A stretch of DNA of 64,000 nt, taken from contig JAOWBW010000438.1 in the NCBI GenBank assembly GCA_026119855.1, positions 934,631 to 998,630 of the forward strand, read 5' to 3'. Source of the stretch: Campanula takesimana (taxonomy: Eukaryota; Streptophyta; Magnoliopsida; Asterales; Campanulaceae). Of the stretch, positions 10,994 to 25,100 are shown one piece after another; the stretch's first letter is position 1; the number at the start of each line of letters is the position of its first letter. The notes below the pieces were generated by a model. The model was not told the DNA's origin, searched no databases, and saw only the letters and a program-made list of their open reading frames with translations. Position numbers and translations under genes: made by a program.

Positions 10994-11370
10994 TAGTTAC
11001 TATATAGGGTAACTATTATAGTTAACTATAATAGTTACCCTGTATAGTAATTATTACTATTATTAGTAATAGTTACTATAATAATTACTTTATATAGTAA
11101 TTAATATAATTAGTTAATATTGTTAAACAAATAACAATTGACTATTAATAGTTAACTATCATTATAATTAACATTTATATTTAACTATTAAATAAACTAA
11201 AAATTACTATTAATAATATTAGTTAATCATAATAGTTACTATATATATTAATTATTACTATTAATAGTATTATTAGTTAATCATAATAGTTACTATATAA
11301 GTTAACTATTATTATTAATAGTATTAGTTAATCATTATACAATAAATGTTAATATTTAATATTAATAGTT
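10994..11370. repeat. AT-rich palindromic tract
   Basis: Dense short inverted and direct repeats built from TTAGTTA, TAACTAT and ATAGTTA. It contains a 34-bp perfect palindrome at 11007-11040 centred on GTTAAC. No coding potential. Confidence 0.6.
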
Positions 11371-11576
11371 CTCGCTCCGTTCGAAGTAAGAGTGCTACTC
11401 TATTTTTGTACGTCCCACTAAAAGTCTATTTCCTAAAAGGACAAATGATGAGAAAGAATGAATAGTGTTTTGGACAATTAACCTCTTAACGCACTTGCAA
11501 TGTTTACCAATTTTCTATTGTGTCTTTAATAAATGTGCACAAACAAGGTATGACTCTTACTCTAGGGCTTAGGGAG
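11371..11576. mobile_element. Diverged Stowaway-type MITE 2
   Basis: The left end reads CTCGCTCCGTTCGAAGTAAG. The right end, read inward, starts CTCCCTAAGCCCTAGAGTAAG. These are decayed forms of the Stowaway TIR; TA follows the right end and the left TA is no longer clear. About 206 bp, non-coding. Confidence 0.65.
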
Positions 11577-11605
11577 TATTAATTAATTATAATAGTTAAT
11601 ATATA

Positions 11606-11837
11606 CTCCCTCCGTCCCAATTTAAAGTTCTTAGTTTGACTTTGCACGGAGATTAAGAAAAAGTAAATGTTGTGAGTATAAAAAGTAAAGTGGGAGAGAG
11701 AAAGTGGGTAGGGAGTTTTTGTTGTGAGAATGACAAGTGGGTCCCACTTTCTATTTTAGGTAATAAAGCAACGTAGGAACCTTAAATTGGGAAAAACTAA
11801 AAAGGAAAGTAAGAACCTTGAAGCGGGACAGAGGGAG
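11606..11837. mobile_element. Stowaway MITE 3
   Basis: 232 bp between TA dinucleotides. The left TIR is CTCCCTCCGTCCCAATTTAA; the right TIR read inward is CTCCCTCTGTCCCGCTTCAA. The next inward block, AGTTCTTAGTTT versus GGTTCTTACTTT, is also inverted. Its interior differs from MITE 1, so it is a different family. Confidence 0.88.
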
Positions 11838-12088
11838 TATGTTAATTATAACTATTAGTATTATTAGTGAATAATAATAGTTATTATATATGTTAATAAG
11901 TATAATTAATAATATTAATTAATTTTAATAATTATTTTAATTATTACTAAAAAATTAACAAAATTTTCCTAAATTTATAAGCAAACATTTTAATTCATAT
12001 ATATTATAGTTATATCAAAAAATTTATTATGTTACATTACTAAATAAAATCATAAAAAATAAAATCCGAAAAAATAGTTAATTAGTTT

Positions 12089-12115
12089 CCCGTGCAAAGC
12101 ACGGGTTACCCACTA

Positions 12116-12116
<1 letters not shown>
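12089..12116 (+). mobile_element. Helitron-type 3' terminus
   Basis: A perfect 7-bp hairpin (CCCGTGC-AAA-GCACGGG, 12089-12105) is followed seven bases later by CTAG at 12113-12116, then T. A short GC-rich hairpin just upstream of CTRR, inserted before T, is the Helitron 3' end signature. The 5' TC end is not located, so the length is unknown; the AT-rich DNA from 11840 may be its body. Confidence 0.6.
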
Positions 12117-12164
<48 letters not shown>

Positions 12165-14270
12165 TAGGTGCTCAAATGAGAACCTAAATATCATGAGAAC
12201 CAAGGATAACCATTGGATTAGACACAAATCAAGGGTTTAGATTACCTTTTTAGTTTAAAAATTCGGTGGCATTCTTGTAATTAGGTTGACAGAGAAAGGG
12301 AAGGGCAAAATACCATATGTGTTCGAGAATTTGCCATGTCATCACCAAAAATTTTTCTAAATTTTCAAAATTAAATATCTCATTAACTACAAATCAAAAA
12401 AATAATCCGAGAACACTAATTTTTAAAATACGCTTAGATACAATATGTGTTTACCTATTGTATCTAACTGCATTGTTATGAACATTGTATTGGATACAAA
12501 TGGCTATTTAGCTATTGTATCTAACAGCAATGTGTCAACATTGCTGTGGGATACAATAGGTGTTTGCCTATTGTATCTAACTGAATTGTTATGAACATTG
12601 TTGTTGGATACAAATAGCTATTTAGCTATTGTATCTAACAGCAATGTGTCAACATTGCTGTTGGATACAATAGGTGTATGCCTATTGTATCTAACTTAAT
12701 TGTTATGAACATTGTATTGGATACAATAGTTATTTAGCTATTGTATCTAACAGCAATGTATCAACATTGTTGTTGGATACAATAGGCAAACACCTATTGT
12801 ATCCAATACAAGGTTGACACATTGCTATTAGATACAATAGCTAAATGGCTATTTGTATCAAATACAATGTTCATAACAATTCAGTTAGATACAATAGGCA
12901 AACTCCTATTGTATCCAACAGCAATATTGACACAATGATGTTAGATACAATAGCTAAATAGCTATTTGTATCCAACATCAATGTTCATAACAATTCAGTT
13001 AGATAAAATAGGCAAACACCTATTGTATCCAACAGCAATGTTGACACATTGCTGTTAGATACAATAGATAAATAGCTATTTGAATCCAACAGCAATGTTC
13101 ATAACAATTCAGTTAGATACAATAGGCAAACACCTATTGTATCTAACAGCAATGTTGACACATTGCTGTTAGATACAATAGCTAAAGAGCTATTTGTATC
13201 CAATACAATGTTCATAACAATTCAGGATACAATAGGCAAACACCTAATGTATCCAACAACAATGTTGACACATTGCTGTTAGATACAATAGCTAAATAGC
13301 CATTTGTATCCAATACAATGTTCATTACAATTCCGTTAGATACAATAGGCAAACACCTATTGTATCCGACATCAATGTTGACACATTGTTGTTAGATACA
13401 ATAGCTAAATAGCCATTTGTATCCAATACAATGTTCATAACAATTCCGTTAGATACAATAGGCAAACACCTATTGTAACCAACAACAATGTTGACACATT
13501 GCTGTTAGATACAATAGCTAAATATCTATTTGTATCTAACAGCAATTTTCATACACTTTGTTATTGGATACACTAGCTACTCCCCTGTTGTATGCAATGC
13601 GATATTCATATCAAATACAGTTAGATAAAATAGCAAACACCTATTGTATCCAACATCAATGTTGACACATTGCTATATAGATACAATAGCTAAATAGCTA
13701 TCGTATCCAATACATTGTTCCTAACAATTCAGTTAGATACAATAGGCAAACGCCTATTGTATCCAACAACAATATTGACACATTGCTGTTAGATACAATA
13801 GCTAAATAGCTATTTGTATCCAATAGCAATGTTCATAACAATTCAGTTACATACAATAGGCAAACACCTATTGTATCCAACATCAATGTAAACACATTGC
13901 TGTTAGATACAATAGCTAAATAGTCATTTGTATCCAATACAATGTTCATAACAATCCAGTTAGATACAATAGGCAAACACCTATTATATCTAAGCGTATT
14001 TTAAAAATTTAACGTTGTTCAATATTAGTTTTTCAAACCCTATCTTCAGGGATGTAGTTTGATTCGTCTCGTCGAGACAAAAAAATCAGTGTTCTCAGAT
14101 TATTTTTTCGATTTATAATTAATGAGATATTTAATTTTGAAAATTTAGGGAAATTTTGGGTGATGACATGGCAAATTCTGGAACACACATGGTATTTTGC
14201 CCTTCCCTTTGTTTGTCAACCTAATTACAAGAATGCCACCGAAGTTTTAAACTAAAAAGTAATCTAAACC
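12117..14270. mobile_element. Inverted-repeat element with hairpin satellite, unit 1
   Basis: Starts with a (TA)n run, then GGTAGGTGCTCAAATGAGAACC. The left arm (about 12163-12430) recurs inverted at about 13990-14270: compare TGGCATTCTTGTAATTAGG on the left with CCTAATTACAAGAATGCCA on the right. The outermost roughly 85 bp of the right arm are missing, replaced by ACTAGTGTA(TA)n. The left arm has also lost the block with GTCTCGTCGAGAC. The interior is satellite. No transposase is seen; the superfamily is undetermined, and the TA-rich flank suggests TA targeting. Confidence 0.7.
12440..13990. repeat. Hairpin satellite array in unit 1, inverting orientation
   Basis: Tandem monomers of about 110-115 bp built from two self-complementary parts, GATACAATAGG..CCTATTGTATC and ATACAATAGCTA..TAGCTATTTGTAT. 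Monomers run in one orientation to about 12777 and in the opposite orientation from about 12785 to 13990, so the array is itself a large imperfect inverted repeat. No coding function. Confidence 0.85.
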
Positions 14271-16620
<2,350 letters not shown>

Positions 16621-16684
16621 TATATATTTGTGTCTAATATTAGTTTCTAAAAAGAAAAGGCATTTTTCTAATTCTTCTAAAACC

Positions 16685-16830
16685 CTTATGTCTTAAATAC
16701 CCACAAAATCCAACCCTAAACCTACACCTAAAACCCTGACAAAAAACCCTAAAAACCGTAAAACACTATCCTAAAACCTAACCTTAAAACCCTAACCCTA
16801 AAATATTAACCCTAAACCAAGCCCTAATCT
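16685..16830 (+). repeat. Degenerate interstitial telomere-like repeat
   Basis: Many imperfect copies of the plant telomere unit CCCTAAA and near variants (AACCCTAA, ACCTAAAA, CCCTAAAA) over about 145 bp. The units are too degenerate and irregular for a recent telomere fusion. Confidence 0.55.
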
Positions 16831-17465
16831 TAAACTCAAATTGACCCATTAATCAAGAGAGAAAAGAGAGGTTGTAGAGAGTGTAGGGGAAGAATGGAAA
16901 TGCCGAGTTAAGGGAGGGCGGCCCACTTTTTAGGTCATGTGTTGGGAGGCGTAATTTTGGGTCTCTATCATTTCATTAAAATAACTACTGTTACACCCGT
17001 GCGTTAAACGCACTAACAAATAAATTTGACAATTTAAAAAAAATAAAGACATTTATAAGAACAAAAAATAATTCCAGAACTTTTTTGACAACATATATTT
17101 TAACAAAATTATATAATCGTGTTAATCTTATAAACGATGTTTCTAGTTTCATTTGTATGTTGTTTCTCTTTGTCGCATAATAGTATTTCGCATGTCAGTG
17201 CAAATTATTACACTAGTGCGATTTTTGTCCAATAATTTATTCGAGAACGTCATCACACTGTTGCCCGTGAAGGGAATTAAAGGGGTATGACTTAATGATT
17301 TTCCTTGGGGAAAAAATTCTACATGATCGGCCCTGGTATACGATATAATTTGATAAAAAAAAAATAGTACTTATAAAAATATTTTGTATAATGTTATATT
17401 GAACATGATAAAAAAAAGACATTTGTTGATTCATCATTCAATTGTAGATTAAAAAAGATCATATA
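16831..17465. other. AT-rich spacer, nothing recognised
   Basis: AT-rich DNA without a convincing frame. A short inverted word GTGCGTTAAACGCAC at about 17000 resembles a Helitron end hairpin but lacks a CTRR terminus. Confidence 0.4.
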
Positions 17466-18011
17466 CAGTAGAAACTCGATAAATTAAATTCGGTTATTTA
17501 ATAAACTCTCTAAGATAATATTTTTGGTCGGTTCTGACTCGGGATAGGTGATAAATTAATAATTTTCTAAAATTATAAGATAATAATTTTTGATAATTTC
17601 TATAGATCCCATATAAAATATAAATTAATAATTCCGTATATACTACATATTACATATATTACATGAATGATTTATGATGATTTATTAAAAAAATGACTCA
17701 ATTGTCTTCTTTTTTGTTGTTGAAAATATGTTTCAATGTCCATAAAGTTATACTTGAACACAAAAAGCATAATAAGGATAGAGATTGAAGGTTTCTTTCA
17801 TATTGGAACCTTCATTTGATATACGTACATGTATTGCACAATAATGAAGTGGAAGTTTGAAAGGTGTTTGTAAATTGGGTATTTCATTATAAATTAATAA
17901 AATATTAATAAATATATAAAAACTAATAATTATTAATTATTGATTAATTAATGATTTTTAATTAATAAAATTTGGTGGTCCCATGAGTATTAATTTATAA
18001 TTTTTCTACTG
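17466..18011. mobile_element. Emigrant-like MITE
   Basis: 546 bp between TA dinucleotides. The left end is CAGTAGAAACTCGATAAATT; the right end read inward is CAGTAGAAAAATTATAAATT. These are variants of the Emigrant/pogo-type TIR (CAGTAAAACCTCTATAAATTAATA in Arabidopsis, split here as CAGTAAAACC plus TCTATAAATTAATA). The interior is very AT-rich. No transposase. Confidence 0.8.
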
Positions 18012-18843
18012 TATAGGCACTTTAACCTTTATAAGAAAATAACATTTTTCTTGAAAGAGTAAAAAACTAAAGCTATACTAGCAAAATTATTTTATGTCAA
18101 AAAAAAGTGTATGTATTTTGTTATTATTAAGAAAATATTTTTTTTGTTAAAATTGTTGTTTTTTCATATATATTTTGTCTCTCCTCCCTTATTTACTTTT
18201 GGACAAAAAAAAATTCCTAAAAAATAATTATCATTTTCAATTTAAAAACATCAAAATTTTACTTTTACTTTTACATTGAAACTTATTTATTTTATTAATT
18301 ATAATGTAAAGTAATGTAAGGAGCTACATTTAATAAAGAAAATTTGGTATTTAAATCATTAAATTGATCCAGTGATTATTTTTCTTTTGTTTGATGTCAT
18401 TTTCGACCAATGTACTTTATCTTCATTTTTATTTCAACTGCTATTTTTTTCTTTGGTTAATTTTCTCGCTCATCATAGATGAATAATTTTTGTAGGCTTG
18501 AGGCATGAATGAGAAGTTAAATCCAGATGAGTAGGTGAAGTTGAACATTTAAGAGGAGAAGGGAAGGGTAAAACTGAAAATTAAAGTTTCATTAATATTT
18601 GTTCTAGAATTATCATTGTCTTCTGAGAAGTTGAACTTTGGTAACGCCAATTTCTTTCCTTTTTCGACATGTTGCTCTACTTGCAACGCTGTAATGTTTG
18701 TTCTTCTCCCAATGCCGACATGTTGCTCTTTTTATTTACTTAAATATTCATTTTTGTAGTGAACGACACTAGATATTTAAGGTGGCTGCCATCAACGTGT
18801 TTTTCTTGCACTGCTTGTGCACGATGAAACACTAAAGGCCGGG
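18012..18843. other. AT-rich spacer, nothing recognised
   Basis: Low-complexity AT-rich sequence with homopolymer runs. No frame, repeat boundary or RNA gene could be supported. Confidence 0.4.
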
Positions 18844-19220
18844 TGATGAGACGGATTTTATACTATTAATTCTTATGTTTCTATGAGCTTAAATAATGAT
18901 TTTGATGTATTTTAGATTAGTTTTGATGTATTTTGGACAAATATGTATTTTGGGGCTTTATTGTAATCCGGGGGCTTTTTAGTTTTTTTTTACATTTTAT
19001 CCGGATGTAATATTTGTTATGAACTTGAAAGTGAAGTCCCAAGGATCAAGAAAAGTCAAAGTCAATCAAGTCAAACATGCGGACGGAACAGTGAATCAAC
19101 CTTGAAAACTGAAGAAAAGCTGAGATTTGAAGTTTACACAGAGCACGACTCGTGCTCTTTAGCACGACTCGTGCAAGACTAATCTGCACGAGTGAAGGAC
19201 TAGTGCTCACGAGTGGAATG
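18844..19220 (+). repeat. 5' part of a gypsy-type LTR (F), cut by A' LTR
   Basis: Starts TGATGAGACGGATTTTATAC, typical of some Ty3/gypsy LTR ends. It carries near-palindromic words at 19143 (GCACGACTCGTGC), 19162 (the same word), about 19186 and about 19205. It is cut at 19220 by the antisense A' LTR. Its continuation is not seen beyond the gap. Orientation and lineage are inferred. Confidence 0.55.
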
Positions 19221-20497
19221 TGTTGGGTTTCCAAGTAACATGCGCAGTGGAATTAAGCATTTAAATTTATGAAACCCAAAGCACATAGATCCATTCATAT
19301 GATTATATCAAATACTTGCATAATGAATATTAGAATAATAACCCTTGATGCCTTTGATTTTGCAACCTTGAATCTTGGTGGAGATTGGAAATCTTGATCA
19401 CGGATAAAATCAGGAACACGAACTTTGAAGATGATAAGCTTCACCCTCTATCGGTATCCACACCTCGAACGAATATGAAGAACACTTGATCTTGGTTGCT
19501 AGACCAATTGTGAAACACACTTTCACAATATTAAGACTATATGGAATTATTGTGTTTGTGTATTCTTATTCTTCAATCTAGGGATCTCTTATAACAAAAA
19601 TAGTCTCTCAACTCTTTGGAGGCTCTCACAATGCATAGGGCTGATTGGGGCAACTAAAGGTTGTTTATATACTTGTTAGACTATTCCAAATAGGTAACAA
19701 GTGTCTAACCCTGCAAGAAAACGGAATAGAAAAGTCCCAGGCCGAAACCGACAGGTCCGCCCGGGTCACAAGTGAGGCCTGGCCGGATCTACATAGGTCT
19801 GCCCGAATCCTTCATAGGTCCGCCCGGACCACCCTTTTTCAGTTTTCTTCTTTCCTCCTTTAAGTTCCCAAAATCCCCCAAAGGTCCTTCGACCCAAAAT
19901 TCCAATTAAGTCCTTTTAAGATTCGTTCTATTGTGTGTGACCCTATAGGATTACACTTAGTTGGCAATGGGTTCAATCATAAACCCATTAGATATGATTA
20001 CGTTCTAGCAAACCATCATACTACCCAAAATAGTGTAACTATATACAAGTTCGCATTCCTTTATAGAACATGTCACAATCCCTTTGTCCGATGTCATTGA
20101 ACACAAGTCATGGTCAAACGGTCAAATTGTATTGTTCAATGCTTTCTCGATACTTAATATGTTGATAATCCAAATGACATTGATCCAATCAATTCATTTG
20201 AGTTTGCCCAAACATTTCATCAACATCATTCCTACGAGGGGTCCAAGCTTGCATCTCTCCGAAGAGGGACAATTGCATTTAGCTTATTATTCTTCCCTAC
20301 GTGAATCCGATAATGCCAATCATACCATCTATAACTACCTGGTTAAAGGTAGTGTTTGAATCTGTCAAACATAATATTCATCAAGTGGAAGACTAATAAC
20401 TTCATGTCTAAGGATTCAAATGACATAACTATTATGAGATTTACATACGACATAGACCATGATATAAATGTCATACAGCGGGCCATGTCCAGTCCCT
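19221..20497 (-). repeat. Antisense copia LTR (A'), truncated by the assembly gap
   Basis: The plus strand starts TGTTGGGTTTCCAAGTAACATGC, the reverse complement of the A-family LTR end. Collinear similarity to A1/A2 LTRs continues through the CCCTCTATCGGTATCCACAC block and the GGATTACACTTAGTTGGC block to the gap. About 200 bp of the LTR start is missing. Divergence from A1 is clearly larger than A1-A2 divergence. The TATA box is at 19664-19671 (minus). GC words differ from A: AGGTCCGCCCGG and variants at 19753, 19775, 19795 and 19815. No internal region is seen, so it may be a solo LTR. Confidence 0.85.
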
Positions 20498-20597
20498 NNN
20501 NNNNNNNNNNNNNNNNNNNNNNNNNNNNNNNNNNNNNNNNNNNNNNNNNNNNNNNNNNNNNNNNNNNNNNNNNNNNNNNNNNNNNNNNNNNNNNNNN
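20498..20597. other. Assembly gap of 100 N
   Basis: Exactly 100 Ns, probably a placeholder of unknown true size. It separates the A' LTR from the 3' end of PMD1; any junction or target duplication there is lost. Confidence 0.99.
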
Positions 20598-22136
20598 GGT
20601 CGATGAACTAGCACCTCCGCGGCTCAAGCTCCTGCTCAGTGACTGCCTAGCCGACTGCCCGGCCTCATCCACATCAAGGGCCACATCTCTGCAACCTCGC
20701 CCCATGCCACGGGCAACCCGATCCATGCCTCTAGTAGCTCCAGACACAGTCCCTGCAGCCTCCCTGGTCAAAGTAGCCATGTCCCTACACAGCTCCAGGA
20801 CTCTCTCCTACAGGCAGCGCAGCCTGCTCCTCATCTCCTTGTTCTAGCAGCCTACCTACCTGTAAGAAGGCACAGGTACCTGTCACAACAGAAACAAGAA
20901 ACTATATCAGTGCTCTGAGATGAGATAGACCAGAACAGAAAGGTGGGCCATAATCAGAAACGTGCAAGAAAAGTAAAAGTCATACCACAGCAGTCTGGGC
21001 TGGGGGCTCCCTCTCCGGTGACATATCTTCAGGGACAATCTCCCTCTGCTCATCAACAACCCCAAAGTTGGAGTAGGTATAATACGAAGGAGGCAGAGGA
21101 AGATCAAAGCAATAACCTACACCGGTAGTGTAAAACTGCGCAGAGGTCAAAAGGGCAGGCTGTGTTCCCCGAGGATCGGCATATATAAAGCCCGGCATCA
21201 AATGGTTCGCCCGGAAGAGGCCATAATCCTGGTGAAGATAAATGAAAGGGGTAGAATCAACCCCTGTCACATACATAGCCCTATCATCCTCAGACAGTGC
21301 TCCCCAGTTACGAGGACAGAAAGGAGGGAACTCTGGGACCGCCGGCCTAGGCGGGTTATGATAATCCACCATCTAGCTCCCATGCTGCCAGTACACTCTC
21401 TCTCCCAAGTACATAGCCATGCACTCCACCGAACTCATCAGCAACCTAGAGCGAGTGGGCAGCAGAGTATGCTCAATGGCACCATATATCAGCCTCTAGG
21501 GTAACAATGACTGAGACACGGACTCAGGCCTCAGACCATCCAGATACTGCCGGGCGTAAACCAAGCCGATGGGGGCGGTGCTAGTCTTCACATTCCTGGC
21601 CTTGTAAGACCATCTAGCACAATCAGGATACAGGGGCTGACCCTCTCTCCCAATCCTGAAATCTCTCATGCCCAGAACGGCAAAAGCCCACAGGTGCAAA
21701 CAAAGGCAAAAGCAGAATTAAACACAGTTGAAAGTGCAGAAATGACAGAAATCAGAAAAAAGGGCAGTGTAATGAGTATACCTCCCAAGCAAGGGAGAAC
21801 CCGGTGACCGAGCTCTGTGTCGAACGGCTGGTCAGGTCCATACCATGATAGCAAGCAGCCAAGCCCGCTGCACCCTCAGTTGTATTGAGCAGCCTGATCC
21901 AAGTCAATCAGAAGGCCCAACAAGATAAAGCCGTAGAGCTTCCCCCTTTGGCAAACAAAGTATAGGACAGAGCAAACCAAATGAAGCACCGGGCCACTGC
22001 CTCAACGCTGTCAGCGGTAACTCCCCGAGACTCAGCCTCAAGGACTCTAAAATAAGTCCGGAACTTCCCCCAAGTCACTCGGGAGTTCTTCACCACAAGC
22101 TCAAAATCAACCAAAGTCAACAGCTCGGCAGGCGTC
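20598..22136 (-). pseudogene. Plant mobile domain (PMD) pseudogene PMD1, 3' part
   Basis: This continues the PMD1 coding sequence in frame from 32575 once C1 is removed: the codons across GCGTC read RTPAELLTLVDFELVVKNS. The reading runs to SVTGFSLAWE, then a GT donor at 21781/21780. Later exons include YKARNVKTSTAPIGLVYARQ (about 21600), MAMYLGERVYWQHG (about 21400) and a proline-rich tail (about 21000-21370). Lesions: a frameshift at the C-run 21942-21946, an inserted base at 21876, an in-frame TAG near 21496, and another at 20808-20810 consistent with CAG to TAG. The mutated acceptor near 21690 has no clear AG. The most 3' piece, with ARGMGRG, runs into the gap. PMD proteins (PF10536; MAIN/MAIL1 relatives) act in nuclear silencing and are often carried by transposons. 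Here it is dead. Confidence 0.7.
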
Positions 22137-25100
22137 TGTAGACACCCCGCCTTGGACCTCTCACCCCGATTGCATACAAAGTATTTTTTATTAACTTATT
22201 TTGTTGATTTCTGTTACTTCGGTTAAGTTCCTAATTGATTCCGTTAGTTTTGGACTAAACTGCATAACAGAGTTAACTTTTAGGGTCATTCTGTCATTTT
22301 TCACCCGCGGGCGCTTCCGGTACTGTCACGACCCAAAATATAGGCTCTATTTTATTGGTAATAAAAATGATTTTTATTTAATTATTTTGCTTAATTGTTT
22401 ATTTAAATTATTATTTATTTAAATAATGATGTGTTATAATAATTATGCCTAGCATTTTATTCGAGTTATTTGGGCTAGTGTGGAAGTGTTGAGTCTTAAT
22501 GATTAGTCGGGAGTGTAAGTAATTGTGTAAGTATGGGGAGGGGTCTTGTTGTAACCTTTTAAAAAATAATCCCCCTACTCCCTCTCTTCTCCCCCATACA
22601 CTCCACCTCCCTCACCCTACTCCATCCCATTCCCAGCCATCTCTCTCTCCCTCTCTCTTTTGCAAAAGGTAAGTTTTTCTTCCTCTCCCTTCTCTCTTCA
22701 TTTTCTCCTTATTCCTCTCATCTTCTCTCATTTCTTAAAACGTGAACATTGTTTAGATCGTCGATAGGATCGTAGGAAGCCAAAAAGATTTGAAATCCAT
22801 CAACTTTGAGAATTTGCAAGTAAGTTACTTTTCCCCCATTTTAATGCTAAAATGTTCATATCATGTTTAGATATTGTTTGATGTGTTACATTTGAAGTTT
22901 GGATGAGTTTTGATTTTTGTTTGGGATTTATTTGGGTTTTTGATCAAAAATGGTGAAATCTTGAATGTTGGGTTTGATTCATGATTTTGGTTGTTAAATG
23001 TTGTTTTAGGAGTCTTTTAGACTTATAAGTTGTTTTGGCACTTTAGTATATGAGTTGGAATGTTGGATTTTGGGTTGAATGTGTTTTGGGTTTGAAAATG
23101 GAAGAACCATGTTGTTCTTCCCGATTTCTGGAAATCCAGAGCATTGTGCGACCGCACAAAACTTCCTGGGCGGCCGCGCATCTTTCTGAAAGCTTTTGTT
23201 CTTGTTTTGAGACTTTTTAGGCGACCGCACATACCCTTTGGGCGGCCGCACAGTCCTCTGAAAAATTTCATTTGTTATTTGGTGTGGTTGAAGATCGTGT
23301 TTTGGTCTAGGTCTTTGGTGTCCTTCTAGTTGACCCTAGTGAACATTGTTGTACACTCTAGTGATAGAATTGAGTCCTTTGTGATCAAGTTTGTGTTTGA
23401 AATTAATTAAGTGTTTAATTGTCATCGTTGGAACCCTTTAGTGATTCGATTTGACTACTTCGTGGATAAATACGATATGGAATTTATTTAAGTATCGTTT
23501 TGGGAATGTGGTTCGTCCTTGATGGGTTGTTTGTATTGGTTTACCTTTGTGGTGATTTACTTGGCATGATTCCCTACTTTGGAATCCTTTGTTGTTTATC
23601 GTGCTAGTATCTTATTACTTAGCCTTTACGTGAAAGTCCAGCTGGTATTTTGTGTGTGTTTGGGCGATGCGAAGCATTATGATGGCACGGCCAAGTCCAT
23701 TGTGATGTTGACCATTGTTTTGCCCCATTATTACCCTCCTCCAGATTGGCCTTGGATGTGAGAAGAGCTAGCTCCTTTGTGTGCATTTTAGCTATTACTT
23801 GGAGCATGACTTTGTGGCATGTCTCCCGTCCCTTGTGACACTTCTTTGGTTATTGGTTCCGGTACCGGGGGGTTTCTCTTCGGCTTTCATGCTATTATGA
23901 AGATGATGATTTGTTGATTATTGAAGCTGCGCAGCGATCCTTTATTTGGATGTTCCGGTTCGGAAAACCTTGGCTATATCCTTTGTTATGTGTTTATTTC
24001 CGCTGCTATCTGATACATGCTAAATGCTATGTGCTATGTGATATTTATTATTGCTTATTGTATATTGCATCATAGCATGTCATGTAGTTGCATTAGTAAC
24101 TTATTGAGATTTATCTCACCCCCTTTTCTTTTATCTTTGTTTTTCCTTAACCCCCCCCCCAGGTGCTAAGGATTAGTCTCGCTGATCACGAGAAAGAGGA
24201 CGTCGAGTGTGGATCCGTTCTTTTGGGGAAGGTTATTATAGGTTGGTTTACATTATGTAAATGTGTAACCAGTTTGGGATAGTTGTACCAAACAACGACG
24301 TCACTAAGAATTGTATATTTATATTTTGTTGGGCATAAACTTGTGGAAGTTTATGATAGTTGTATTTGGTTTTTATTAAACTTGGTTTTGTAAAACTTTG
24401 GATTATCACCTTTTGGTATTAAATGGAATTTTTAACTTCAGTATTTCTGAGTTTTGGTTTTAGAGTCGACGTCCAGCTCGCGGTCCCGGGGCCCGCGGGG
24501 CCCGGGGTCGCGACAGGTACTGCCAGTGAGCCGCGCGCGGCGTCCCGCCCCAAAAGCCGGACCCGCGCGCTTCCCACTTTGGCAGTAACAGATTACACCT
24601 TATTTCCCTCCCTTTTCTTATTTACAAACATCTTTTCTTAATCACAAAAACCATCTTTTTCCATCCACATTCATCCCCCCTTTTCTCATTAACTCCCAAT
24701 CCCAAATTCTAAGCCTTTTCCCAAAAACTAATATTTCTTTCATTTATTATTTGATTTCTTTTATTTCTTTTATTTCTCTTTTATTCATTTATCTTATTTG
24801 TGATTGGCTCATTCCATTTCACATGGATGACCAATTTCCCTCCATCATTTTCCTCTCTTTTTTACCTATAAAAACCACCATCTTCTACCTTAGAAAGGGA
24901 CCCAATTTTGGAGACTTGAACAAGAACTCTACACAAATCATCTCAACAATCCTTCTCTACAAAACACTACACAAAGTGTTTGCACAACATTTTCTCTACA
25001 ACAACACCATTTTCAAGTCCAAGTTTGAAGTCCTCTTTCCTAAGGTACAGCATCTCTTTTCTTCTCTTATTTTATTTGTCTAGTCTTACTAGTATGCAAT

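Noticed and set aside
16985..17012. Possible second Helitron end hairpin (GTGCGTTAAACGCAC)
   Set aside because: No CTRR terminus at the required distance on either strand.
24751..25083. 110-codon frame with hydrophobic start
   Set aside because: Lies inside the C1 5' LTR over a pyrimidine-rich tract; the 3' LTR copy does not keep it. Membrane-like character comes from TTT/TTA richness.
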